The notes under the pieces are model-generated. The model saw only the letters and a list, made by a program, of their open reading frames with translations. It was not told the DNA's origin and did not search any database. DNA of 64,000 nt from Fusarium oxysporum f. sp. lycopersici 4287 (Eukaryota; Ascomycota; Sordariomycetes; Hypocreales; Nectriaceae): the NCBI RefSeq assembly GCF_000149955.1, contig NC_030993.1:1269407-1333406 (forward strand), given 5' to 3'. Of the stretch, positions 1 to 10,678 are shown in pieces. How positions within the stretch are numbered: position 1 is the first letter of the stretch; every line of letters starts with the position of its first letter. The position numbers and the translations under genes were made by a program.

Positions 1-825
1 GGTTGCATCTCACCTCGCTTACCTAGGTACGGACGGGCATGTTCCCCACAACCCGAAAGCATGCGCAATTGGGCGAGGAAAATAAAGCCCATCAGTGACA
101 TGAATTGATCAAGACTACCATTGTTCATGTGATATAGTTTTTCTCTTATCATTCATAGCCTGAGCTCGCACCTGGCCCAAGAGGGAAGTCATCCTCGTGT
201 ATCCTGCGTCACACTTTGAACAACCCCCCCCCTCGCCTACCCAAGAAAAAAAATGGCGGGTGGGTGTCTACTAGAAGTTATCCTTGATGAAGAGCCTGCG
301 TCTATAGTTGTGGTTGGGAGGAATCGGTAAATTAATGGCCTCTTGGTTTAATCGCTTCGCCATGGCTTGACGGGCCATTCGGCGTTTAGTTTAGATATTC
401 TTGGAACAATTTACTCTGTGCTATTTGCTACCATTCCCCATTCCCCTTAGGTTAGTAGATGATTGGGTAACCTTCTTTACCTTACTTCTTTACCTTACTA
501 CTACGTAGGTAGTACCTTATCTCCAGCTTCTTGAACGGTCTCACCACGGCCGCCTGAGACGTTCAGTTACATCTGTGTGTCGCAATAGGGATCTCTCCCT
601 TCTCTCCTGAGCTCAACCCACTCATTCACCTGCCCAGCGCCGAGTCAAGCTGTGCCAAGGCCAGGTCAAATCAAGTACCTTATCCATCGCCTCGCCAAAT
701 TTGGTAATGCGGTCTGGTCTACAACTGGCGCCGCTGTCGTTGTCGTCATAACTTCACTACCATCCTCGACCTCAGTTCGCACCGTCCCATCTATATCTCC
801 TCTCCGATTCGTGCCGCCACAGACG
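1..825. other. Gene-free left flank / phosphatase promoter
   Basis: No supportable coding region. It holds the palindrome TACCTAGGTA at 20-29 and a cluster of ACCTTA, TACGTAGGTAG and related repeats around 470-515. From about 590 the sequence becomes pyrimidine-rich, as fungal 5' leaders often are. An open frame runs from 652 into the phosphatase, but its first in-frame ATG is at 826. Confidence 0.5.
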
Positions 826-2088
826 ATGGCCATCATGATTACCGCACCACAGCGGCGTCTGCTTGTCCTTCTCTCGACTTTCTTCTTCGTATTTAGCATT
901 TTTTATTGCTGTTCGCGTCTCGCAGCATTGACAGTTGGACCTGTAGAGGTCGAGGACGAAGTCTTGCGTCCGCAAGTCGAACTTCTCAGGGCCGATAACC
1001 CCATGTCTTATGGCATGTATAACAGACCGCGCTACGATGGTATCGACCTCATCAGGAACCTACCGAGCGAATACGTCCCTACAGCAAAGAATGGAAGGAG
1101 GTTGGTCGTGGTTGGTGATATCCACGGCATGCTTGACCCCTTCGAGAAACTACTCAAGAAGATCGAATTCAACCCCAAGACAGACCACGTTATTGCAGTT
1201 GGCGATATGATTAACAAAGGTCCCAAGTCTTCCGAGGTCGTGGCTCGTCTCATGGAGCTCAAAGCCAGCGCGGTCCGCGGTAACCACGAAGATCGCGTCA
1301 TTCTTGCATGGCGCGGCCTCAGTTCTCAGCAGGGCGTCGCCGCCTACCTCGATACGAAGGATGCCGCCAAGCACAGGGGCGAGGAGGCGTACTTGAAGAC
1401 AGCTCGCAGTCTTTCCGAAGCGCAAATGACGTGGCTGAGAAACCTACCGGTCATTATATCTGCCGAATCTATGGCCCTCTACTTCGTGCACGCCGGTCTC
1501 GTCCCAGGCGTTCCACTCCCTCAACAAGACGCCTGGGCTGTCATGAACATGCGCACCTTGCGGTTTCCGCGCGAAGAATTCCGTAAGAAGGAAATTGAAA
1601 AGAAACGAAAGCAGGCCGAGAAGCAGCGACAAAAGGAGCTAGCCAAAGCGCAGGAGGACGCGCAGGCAAAGTTTCAGCAGCGCAGTTTCGCGAACAAATC
1701 GAACCGATCCCCGGATAGTTGAGGCGAGACCTTCCATCGTGTTCTCCTTGTCCATGACGCGGTCATAGAAATCGTCTTTGCTGCCCTCGGAAATCCCGGC
1801 TTGCCAAAACCTGATCGCGATGTCTGGATTCCCATAGATGGCCACGAAGGTGAACGATGGACCGACCTATGGAATAGCGAGCAAAGGAAATTGCGAGGAC
1901 CCGATCGTCGTTCTGTCATCTACGGCCACGATGCCAAGATGGGCTATCAGGAGGACTCATACACCTTCGGCCTCGACTCAGGTTGTGTCAAGGGTAACGC
2001 CCTGACTGCCCTGGTTATCCAGGCCAAGGAGGATGGCGGCTGGAAACACTCAACTCATCAGGTCATGTGCAAAAAGGGATGGTGGTAA
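826..2088 (+). CDS. Membrane-anchored calcineurin-like metallophosphatase, Ppn2-type
   Basis: Predicted Zn/Mn-dependent phosphoesterase of 403 aa. The metal-site motifs of the family are present: GDIHG (about residue 97), GDMINKGP (about 126), GNHED (about 152), VHAG and a late YGHD. A hydrophobic stretch close to the N-terminus (about residues 9-30) looks like a signal anchor. This layout resembles yeast Ppn2, a vacuolar endopolyphosphatase, so a vacuolar polyphosphatase role is an inference. A Lys/Glu-rich helix of about 35 residues follows the VHAG block. Exons are 826-1717 and 1769-2088. The 51-nt intron is needed to skip an in-frame TGA at 1720-1722. Its acceptor (CATAG) is fine but its donor GTTGAG is weak, so this join is the least certain in the window. 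The ATG at 826 was chosen because the upstream frame opens only with a GTG. It is convergent with transaldolase. Confidence 0.75.
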
Positions 2089-2592
2089 GGTCCTCACAAT
2101 TTCGATGGTATGATACCATGCTATACAATGATGGTTTTAGGTCAATACTCGGGCAGGCGGGTTACGCATTTCAGTTAGATGGCGTTATGGGTCATGATAA
2201 TGACAATGACGGGTCCTTTCTTGTCAAGATACATAGACGGGAGTTCTCACGTAAACTTAAAGTTAACAGTTCATGATGTTTGTTGGATGATTCTACCAGC
2301 TTTTTTGGGCTCATATCCTCGATTTTCGTCATGTAGCCACTATCTGTTTCAATGGGCGCATCATCCACGAGGCAAATTACAGCCAATGACTTCGCCTCAA
2401 GCTGAGGAATACTAGATGGATATGAACTATAGAAGATGTGTGGTATAAGCAACGACAACTCCCCAGCAAAGATCGTGAACAAATTATAGCCGGTTGTTCG
2501 CAGTCAGCTTCAGTGCTTTCTGCATTTCCACGTTAACACTGTCCTATTTAACTTTTTAATCATTCTCTTAAATCATGAAGCATGCAAAAGAT
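2089..2592. other. Convergent intergenic region
   Basis: AT-rich 3' flank shared by the convergent phosphatase and transaldolase genes. No ORF with recognisable features; presumably 3' UTRs and polyadenylation signals. Confidence 0.5.
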
Positions 2593-4123
2593 TTAGGCGA
2601 GCTTCTCCTTGAGGATGCTCTTAAGGGTGACAGCATCAGCAGCGAACTTGCTGATACCCTCTCGGAGCTTCTCAACGGCCATCTGGTCCTCGTTGAAGTC
2701 AAAGCGGAAGAGAGCCTCATCATTGATGTAGGACTTCTTCTCGATGTCTAGGGAGGAAGCCTGGGAAGCATCAAGCTTCTTGGGAACGGGCTCATTCGAG
2801 TTCAGGAGCTCCTCAAGCAGGTTAGGCTGTAGAAATTGAAAATTAGCATACTTGATTCCTATTCGCAACACAGGTTTGATGTGACATACAGAGATGGTCA
2901 AGTAGTCGCAGCCAGCAAGCTCAGTGATCTCGCCAGTGTTTCGGAAAGAGGCGCCCATGACGATGGTGTTGTAACCGTACTTCTTGTAGTAGTTGAAGAT
3001 GGTCTTGACGGACTGAACACCAGGGTCCTCCTCCTTAGAGTATTCCTTCTTGGTAGAGGCCTTGAACCAGTCAAGAATGCGGCCGACGAAGGGAGAGATA
3101 AGGTAGGCACCGGCCTCGGCAGCGCCAATAGCTTGAACAAGAGAGAACATGAGGGTGAGGTTGGTGTTGATGCCGTGGTCGCGCTGGAGAATCTCAGCAG
3201 CCTTGATGCCCTCCCAAGTGGCGGCGATCTTGATCAGAATGCGATCCTTGGAGATACCCTGTTCGCCGTAAAGCTTTAAATTTGCGTTAGCACTTCGTCT
3301 AGAGTGATGCCCTGCTGCTATGGTGGCTTACCTCAATGAGGTGAAGGGCCTTGTTGACGGAAGCCTCGGTATCGAAAGAGTATCGGGCATCGACCTCAGT
3401 TGAGACCTTGCCGGGAATGATCTTGAGGATCTCCTTGCCAAACTCGACAAGAAGACGGTCAAGAGCATCATCGACCTGCTGGTCGATAGGGCCACCCTTC
3501 TGCTTGGCGTAGTCAATGGCGACATCGATCAACTTGGCGTACTCGGCCTTCTTGGAGGCAGCGAGAATGAGAGAAGGGTTGGTGGTGGCATCCTGAGGCT
3601 TGTACTTGCCAATGGCTGTTGAAATGTCAGCTGCTGTTCATTCTCTCATATCATGCCATGTCACATCATGGCGATCATGACTCCTTATGTCATATGGGCG
3701 AAGTTGGAACTCCTGGTTAGGATAGCAGGAGTCGTGGGCTCGGGGCGCATAATGATAGGAGTGTATACTAACAGGCAAAGTCGCCTAAGAGTAAGAAGTT
3801 AGTAAAGAAGTACTTGATCGAGTCCAGGAGGTGCGGTAATTACCAGAGTCAGACACAACAGTCTATTGAGGTGGGAGCAAACCAAATGGTTAGCCATCAA
3901 TTTCTCATAAGAGACATAGACATGGAAAGGCGAAAACAACATCTGATCACGAGGATGACCAAGAACGATGAATTGGTGAGTCCAATTAATCAGAGGTGTT
4001 GTTTATCAAGCTTAAACATGATGCCATGCTCGCTTTTGTTCGCGTTCACAAACGAGTTGGAGGGGTAATGGTGGGGTGACATACAGTGCCAGTGGCCTTG
4101 AGCTGTTCGAGAGAGGAAGACAT
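2593..4123 (-). CDS. TAL1: Transaldolase
   Basis: Cytosolic enzyme of the non-oxidative pentose phosphate pathway. It moves a dihydroxyacetone unit from sedoheptulose 7-phosphate to glyceraldehyde 3-phosphate. The spliced protein is 323 aa, the usual length for the fungal enzyme. The Schiff-base lysine sits in [11 protein letters not shown] (K133), the early block [20 protein letters not shown] is at 19-38, and CDYLTISP occurs later. Exons in transcript order: 4123-4085, 3862-3844, 3784-3773, 3615-3332, 3273-2890, 2826-2593. Exons 2 and 3 are only 19 and 12 nt, yet both are bounded by usable GT/AG signals (GTATGT, GTAATT, GTTAGT donors) and rebuild the conserved N-terminus exactly. Total coding length is 972 nt. 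An antisense open frame over exon 5 (2836-3279) is a codon-bias shadow. Confidence 0.96.
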
Positions 4124-5830
4124 GATGAATGGTATTGATTCGTATCACGAGAAGTTTCGTTGAAGAGATGAGAAAGTGGGATGAAAAGAAAAGAAGAGAA
4201 GAGGAATGGAAGAGAGGAAGGCGAGGGTACAACAAGAAAAAAGATTGGGGATTCCACCGAAAGTCGGGAAGGGACCTGACGTACACACGACGACTGGCGC
4301 CTTCTTTACTGTTCGTCTTCGCCCCTCACCCTCAACTCGGACTCTCTGACTTCACCCCTCCTCTTTCTGATTGAGCCCATAGCTACGTCGACTGCCCCAC
4401 TATCTTAGTATGTCATAAGGATCGTGCTTGGGTACCTTGACCGGGGCTCTCACCTCAACTGCTTCACCTACGGCCTAGCTAAAGGCTCTCATTTACAGCC
4501 GCGCCAGCCAGGAATGGTGGGAACTATCCTCCTCTATGCAATCTGAATAAGAGCACTATGTATGTATGCTGTGGTGCTGACTTGGCCTTTGCCGTATCTC
4601 GTAATGACATTACTCATCAATGTACTTTGGCTACCTATGGGTATCAGTCATTCTATGCAGAATTCCTCGTCACTAGGTATTTCAGACACTGACAATATCG
4701 GCAAAGCGACGTATCCTTCGCTTGTCTTGGTAATCGCTACCGCCGCTCACCCCCCAACGTTTCTACTCTCACCTCACTCCAAGCGGACAAGGCGGGCAAT
4801 CAAACCCCCACCCGCCTGGAGCTCAGTTGCTCCAATGGCCCGTCGAGACCTCGCCGAGTCCACCGAGACCCTCAATGATGTCGGCAGCATCCATACCTTA
4901 TGGACATAGAATGCCGTGGAGAAGTACTGCACAGTAGTAACGAAGGTAAGGAAGTTGAGCACCGCTAGGCGCCTGCATGGCGGGCCTGGTACGCTGGTTT
5001 GCAAGTTCTACATACTTACTTATTTAGCCGCTTACTTTTGCCTGCAACTGGGCCGTGCCATTTTCAGTCTCAGCGTTTTTGGACATTATCCGCTGTTGTG
5101 TCTGGTCACTTTGAACACCATGTCACCGAAAATCGCTCCCTCAGATCATTGTTGTCGTAGATCAGTTGCATCCATTACATTGTATTAGATGCTACACTTT
5201 TGATAGCACCCGTTAAATCACTCTTCACAGCACGTGGAGGTGGTGAGTAAAAGGTTGCATGCGCTCGGCGGGGAGAAACCCGATGCTACCGGAACTCTCG
5301 TATGAGTGAGCACTTCGGAAGACAGCAAACCGATAACATGGCGTTTCAGTAAGACATCAATCACGCCTGGGCCCATAATTCTGATTGCGACTTCTGCTCA
5401 AGTCCGCGCGAATAACAAGCGTAGTACTTCAACAAAAACGATCCAACACTGGCCCTACGAATATTGACATTGGCTGATATTGCTCAGCATGCTTATTTAG
5501 ACATGAGCTAAACTCAATGCTGTTTGGCGTTGAATTCACTCATCGCGTTACAAGTGCTTGTGCTACTGTTGCTCACCTTTCGGAAGATCAAGCCATATTT
5601 GCTGGAAGTTGGCATTTATAAAGCATCTAGTAACGACTTTTTTCTATTTCTCATGCTTGTAACTAGTACATAGATAGTGACTGCCAATCCCATGACCACC
5701 CCAGGACACCATTCTCTTCCCTAGTTTTCGTGCTTGAAGCTTCATCTGTCAACCCCACTTGTAACATATTTGTAACCAAGATCTTTGCTCCATAATCATC
5801 GTCAACGCCAATCTTGAAGCCGGGGGCTGC
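4124..5830. other. Gene-free region upstream of transaldolase
   Basis: About 1.7 kb between the transaldolase start and the SND1 stop. The part next to the transaldolase ATG is purine-rich on the + strand (pyrimidine-rich on the sense strand), as expected for a leader. Short open frames (for example 4562-4909) show no protein character. No RNA gene or repeat was recognised. Confidence 0.5.
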
Positions 5831-8488
5831 TTAGTCTTCAGTGATATCTCCATACTCCCACATGCCCAGGCGCTGGTCCTTTGCCTGGCTCTCAACCTCT
5901 TTAAGGTGCTTGAGGGTAGACTCAAACGCCTTGCTACGTTCCCAAGCCTTGAGCTTCTTAGGAACCATGCCGTACCCACCGGCAACAACTTCCTTGTTGA
6001 TAGAGTCATTGGGTCCGGGAAGTTCTCCCGAGGATCCAGTGTCATACAATGTGACATAGCTCATATTCTCCTTGTTGTCAATAAAGTCGAAGTTGGCAAC
6101 AAGTCGCTTATTCTCAGTGAGTTCGTAGATGAAACCGATAGCATCTTCGAAATAATCGGCACCGGTAGGAAGTTGCACAAATGAGAGAGAGGCATCAATG
6201 GCCTGAGCCTTCAACTTCTGCGCACCAAACTTGGGCTGATCCAGTGCTCGTAGGCTAGACCAGGGGACCTTCTCACTGTTGCCGTAGTCGATATAAACAA
6301 CTTCAGACTTCTTGGCACTGCGGTCATTGGCCCTCACGCGGGCTCGGTACCACTGACCATCAGCAGAGAATTTGGCTGAGACGTACTCTCCGGTCTTTGG
6401 GGCATCCTTGAGAGGGTTGTTGTTTTTGGAATCAAGGTGAAATCTTCGGAACTCGCTCATCAAGCTCTCAAGAGCGGCTGTTCCTTTGCCAATCTCTTGG
6501 ATCTTGAGTTTACCGTTAGCGTCGATGTTGGTGATGACAACATCGCGGTAGTCGGTGGGCTTCTTGTCGATAGAGACTTCGGTTTCAGGGGCAGTTTCAG
6601 CAGTGTTCTCTTCCTCGTACTCCTCGTCCTGTGAGGGGTCCCAATCTTGCCATAAGTTCTTCCGAGCCTCCTTGGCCTTCTTCTCAGCGGTGAATAGCTC
6701 AGCAGCGTTGCCAGACTTTTCCGCAGAATAAGCGTGGACAGATGCGAGGCCTTCTTCGACCAAGACCTTGGCAAAGTTTTCTCGGTTGATATAAAGGTCG
6801 CCGATGAAGCCACCAACCTTGTCCATATCATGGATATCTACCTCACAGTCGCGCTGGTTGCATCGACGATTGGCAAGATCGAGAGACTCCTTGCCGAAAG
6901 GCTCACCACCTTCGCCATCGGCCCTGGGAGCTCGAGGGGCACGGATTCCTCCCAGAACCATTGTGAGTTTTACACTCTCTCGTGGAATCAAGATAGTGAA
7001 CCTAGAACCGGCTTTGCAGAAGTCGACGATAGCAGGCACCTTTTTTTGTCGTTGTAGGGTAGCCAGCATGATTTTGGCCTTCTGTGTGTTCTCGGAGAGG
7101 TCGGTGTACTGCTTTGCTTTCTGAGGCTTGCCTGACCACATACCCTTCTTCTCCTCCTTAGCCTTCTCTTGGGCAGCGAGGAGGTCATCGTAATTAGGGG
7201 CTCGGTCAGTGTCATCCTTGCGATGTCGGATGACTGACGCCCATCCGTTCTCAACCAAGAGAAGGTTGATATTGGTATTCTTTTCGGTGACAGTGGCGAC
7301 TTCACGAGCCTCGTATCCTTCTGTCGCGGGTTTGTTACCATCAATGCTGATTCTCACATGCTTTCCAATCAGTTTTTGACGAAGAAACTCCTTGGCTTCT
7401 TCTCGGAAAGGGCTTTCTGAAGGCTCTGTAGTACGGGGCCCTCGGACACTGCTGATGCTGATGCGCTTCTCTGTTGTTCCGGCCTTGTTCCTTACGAGAA
7501 TGGTATCGGCACCAATGACCTTGGACACAATTGCGTCCTGATTTCCGCTCTCAGTCTTAGCAACATGGTGTTTGTGAAGCCGGAGCTTCTTGGACTGTGC
7601 CTGCTTTTCAGCAGCACGGAGAGCAGCCATTCTTTCACCTAACATAATAGAATGGAAGTCATTGCATCGTGCAAGACCTTCTTGCAGCAGAAACTCGGCG
7701 ATATTTCCTCGGGGGTGGATAAGGGTGGCAACGAGTTGCCCTTGGGCGCTAGCACCAACGATCTCGACCTTAATCTTACGCTGGAGCAGCCTTGACTCAA
7801 CAAATGATCTAGCCTCATTTCCGTATTCCTCGGCCGGCTGAGTGGTACCAGTAGAGGGAAGTGTGCGCTCGGTGGCAGGCGTTCGGATACCTGCAATCAG
7901 TGTCATGGGCTGAACGTGCTTCTTCTCGGAGAGCAAGAGTCGCATTAATACGCGGTCGCCACTAAGAACTCGCTCAACAATACCATCCACTGTCTTGCCT
8001 TTCCATTCCTTCAAGAATTCAGGGCCACCGAGATCATTTTGAACGTCAATAATACCACCGACTCCGACGTGGAGTCCCTTGTCCTCAGCCTTTGCCTTAT
8101 TTTCGAGCTGGCGAAGTGTCTCAAGGCGGTCAAGCACCTCATCCGACTCCTCCTTACGACCAGCATCCTCGCGGACCTTCAGCCAGCCAGCCTTAACAAG
8201 CTCATCAGGCAGATTGGTTCCATCCTGAAGCTGGGCAGTACCAAATTCTCGACCGGAAGTAGGGATTGTGTACAGAACGGTTGCTTGAACGGGCTTTCCG
8301 ACGACGAGGTCTCGAAGATACTCGCGAGACTGGAAGGCGAAAGGCTCGTCACCTTCGCGCTTCAAGTGAGGGGCCGTGACATAGGCAAGAGACAGGGTCC
8401 GTTCATTGTTGGGGTTCTTGGGGCTTGTCAATATCAGAGTGTCACCACTAAGCACGCTCTTGACATTGCCGATAAAGGTTTTGGACAT
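5831..8488 (-). CDS. Tudor staphylococcal nuclease (SND1/Tudor-SN)
   Basis: Single coding exon of 885 aa, the normal size for fungal Tudor-SN. It contains tandem staphylococcal-nuclease-like modules (starting at residue 1 with the pattern GNVKSVLSGDTLIL, and repeated near the VERVLSGDRV and VSKVIGADTILV blocks). A Tudor domain follows at about 690-750 (WYRARV, VVYIDYGNSE), inserted in the last nuclease-like module as is typical. The family acts in cytoplasmic RNA metabolism: RNA decay, splicing support and, in animals, RISC. The SN repeats of eukaryotic members are usually poor nucleases. The start was chosen at the first ATG before the conserved SN fold. Upstream, a GTACGT donor at 8796 and an AACAG acceptor at 8522 fit a 275-nt intron in the 5' UTR (inference). 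Confidence 0.95.
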   Translation of the reverse strand: MSKTFIGNVKSVLSGDTLILTSPKNPNNERTLSLAYVTAPHLKREGDEPFAFQSREYLRDLVVGKPVQATVLYTIPTSGREFGTAQLQDGTNLPDELVKAGWLKVREDAGRKEESDEVLDRLETLRQLENKAKAEDKGLHVGVGGIIDVQNDLGGPEFLKEWKGKTVDGIVERVLSGDRVLMRLLLSEKKHVQPMTLIAGIRTPATERTLPSTGTTQPAEEYGNEARSFVESRLLQRKIKVEIVGASAQGQLVATLIHPRGNIAEFLLQEGLARCNDFHSIMLGERMAALRAAEKQAQSKKLRLHKHHVAKTESGNQDAIVSKVIGADTILVRNKAGTTEKRISISSVRGPRTTEPSESPFREEAKEFLRQKLIGKHVRISIDGNKPATEGYEAREVATVTEKNTNINLLLVENGWASVIRHRKDDTDRAPNYDDLLAAQEKAKEEKKGMWSGKPQKAKQYTDLSENTQKAKIMLATLQRQKKVPAIVDFCKAGSRFTILIPRESVKLTMVLGGIRAPRAPRADGEGGEPFGKESLDLANRRCNQRDCEVDIHDMDKVGGFIGDLYINRENFAKVLVEEGLASVHAYSAEKSGNAAELFTAEKKAKEARKNLWQDWDPSQDEEYEEENTAETAPETEVSIDKKPTDYRDVVITNIDANGKLKIQEIGKGTAALESLMSEFRRFHLDSKNNNPLKDAPKTGEYVSAKFSADGQWYRARVRANDRSAKKSEVVYIDYGNSEKVPWSSLRALDQPKFGAQKLKAQAIDASLSFVQLPTGADYFEDAIGFIYELTENKRLVANFDFIDNKENMSYVTLYDTGSSGELPGPNDSINKEVVAGGYGMVPKKLKAWERSKAFESTLKHLKEVESQAKDQRLGMWEYGDITED

Positions 8489-9615
8489 TGTGGCGGATAC
8501 AGGAGGACGACGCGGAAAGACCTGTTTGATTCAAGCTCATGTTAGTCGAATGCTGAGAATTAAAGTGCAACGGCGATTTTGACAAGGCACAGGAAGAACG
8601 CTGGAAAACAGACGGCGGGACAAGAGACAGTGGAGATTGTTGCAGTGGGAGCTGTCACAGTCCAAGAAGTTTCTGAATGGAATACCAAGCTAAGCAGAGC
8701 TTCAATTGAGTTTCAAGCTCCCTTGAGTGCTGCCACCGCCAGATGACAAGTAATCACGACATAATGTTACGGGTTAAGAAGATATTTCACACGTACCTGG
8801 GGATAGGGAGGTTGTGTTTCTTTTGGAAGATCGAGCCTTATTGAGAAACCAAGTTGAGCTCAGATAAGGAAAGTCGAAAGCCAGGAGAGGGGAGAACAAG
8901 AAAGAAAGAGCTTCATCTGAGCATGTGGAGTTGAAATCGCGTGAGGTCCCTTATGGCAAGGTGGCCCCAAGGCCAAGTTCGCCGCTAAAGTGTTGAATGT
9001 GGAGACAAACTCAGGGGTTTATGGCGGATGGATGTCCCTGCAGCTAGTGACCGCGGGGTACCAGTACAACCTACTTCAATAGAAAGGGCAGCTGTCGCCT
9101 TGGATGGCTTCAGCTAGGGCGAAGCTTTACCGAAATGGCTAGGAGCCTGGTAGCTCCAGAGTTTCGAACTACGGCAAGGTCGTGTAGGCGGAGCTGTCAC
9201 AGATCTGGGCATCTTACAATGTGATCAAAATGTCAAATTGATAATTTCTTGTTAATAGAGATAGGTGGTGCATGGTATAATAGTATGTCTGAGACTATCT
9301 TTAGGATGGAGCCATGGACTTCTCTCAGTGGATTCAAAGTGTCTTCGAAGTTCGAGCCCCTCATTATGGCGACATATGTACATAGACTATCCAACATGTC
9401 GGCGATTTCAACGAACATGTCGCCCAACTTGAACAAAGGTGTATGTGAGTTGACACTCTGCATCGAAAGTCACTAGCTGATAGTACTTGGCTTGATTGTA
9501 TTTAACTATTTTCCTTTGCGTCTCATTGTACGGTAGTGGAGTACGTGCCACGCCATACTGTTCATCACCTTACAGCTTCTTGATCCAAGCAATAAAGTTC
9601 ATGTTATTGGTTTCC
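8489..9615. other. SND1 promoter and SOD1 3' flank
   Basis: Contains the probable 5'-UTR intron of SND1 (8522-8796) and the 3' flank of the superoxide dismutase gene. Short overlapping ORFs around 9233-9476 have no protein signature and lie on both strands; they are not called. Confidence 0.5.
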
Positions 9616-10678
9616 TTAGTTGGAGATTCCGATGACACCTGATAAGCGATTAGCACTAGTAAATAACTAGATGTTGGTTTAAGCATACCGCAAGCAGGTC
9701 GGGGACCAGCGTTACCAGTCTTGAGGGACTCCTCGTTATCACCCTTGCCGAGATCGTCGGTGCCGGCGTGGACAACGACGGTTCGCTATGCCATTGTTAG
9801 TGAAATGTTGGACATGGGCAGAAATCGTCTTACACCGATGATGCTGTGCGGGCCAATCAGCTTGATAAGAGAGTCGGTGACAGAGCCCTTAGCATTTCCC
9901 TGGCCATCGGTCTCCAGGTTTCCGAGGTCTCCAACGTGACGGGTCTCGTCAGAGGGAGCACCGTGGGTCTTGTTGTGAGGGTTGACTGGCATTAACCGTG
10001 TTAGCGTGTTGTGAACAAGAGCAAGGCTGAAGATCTGTGACGGGAGATCTTCCCAGGAACGGGCCCTTCCGTGAAACCGAAGAAGCCGGCGATGCATCAT
10101 GCAGGAACAAACTCACAGTGAGGACCAGCGGAAGTGCATCCGTTGGTGTTATCACCGAAGGTGTGGATGTGGAATCCTCGTTTGGCGTTGGGATCGTTAC
10201 CGGTGATGTCCCAGGTGATGGTGGTAGGGGCAGATTCGGACTCCTGCTCGAAGATGACGGTGCCGGAGACCTTAGAGTCACCGCGGAGAACGCTCACTGC
10301 GAGGGGCCGTGTTAGCCAGCTTCAACGCGTATGATTGTAATACATGATGGCATCCTCCCCACTGGTGATGGCGCTGAGAGCTAAGCAGTTCTCCAACCTT
10401 GATAGACACAGCATTGACAGTTGAGTCATGGTGAGGCCCATCAAGGGACCTTCGATTATCATTCAATGTTCCTCTTGGGGCAGATACAAGCCCATCAAGG
10501 TACATCGAGTGTGAAATTCGTCATCTCGTTGGACGAGGAGGTCTGGGAAACTCGCTCAAACCAGCTCGAAGCCCCTCACTATCACCCGCGGGGCATGGGT
10601 GATGCCATCTATAAAAAGAGCCACCCTCTGTATGTGAGCGGTGGCTTGGTGACGGGAAGTCTTACCAGCCTTGACCAT
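9616..10678 (-). CDS. SOD1: Cu/Zn superoxide dismutase
   Basis: Cytosolic (and probably mitochondrial intermembrane space) enzyme that dismutates superoxide to oxygen and hydrogen peroxide. The spliced protein is 154 aa. All metal ligands are present: Cu ligands H47, H49, H64 and H121; Zn ligands H64, H72, H81 and D84. The disulphide pair C58/C147 and the [14 protein letters not shown] tail are also there. Exons in transcript order: 10678-10666, 10296-10117, 9985-9834, 9785-9689, 9638-9616, total 465 nt. The first exon carries only MVKA plus one base, followed by an unusually long 369-nt intron. The last exon is 23 nt. Every join falls inside a conserved block, which makes the model firm. Confidence 0.97.

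Noticed and set aside
2836..3279. 147-codon open frame antisense to transaldolase
   Set aside because: It overlaps conserved transaldolase coding sequence and crosses its introns; its composition is the usual antisense shadow of biased codons.
4562..5188. Two consecutive short plus-strand frames in the transaldolase upstream region
   Set aside because: Short, unrelated frames without motif or plausible splice connection.
9233..9476. Overlapping short frames on both strands near the SOD1 3' flank, with a GTTCGA word that recalls a tRNA B box
   Set aside because: No A box at the right distance and no cloverleaf could be drawn; frames on both strands argue against a gene.
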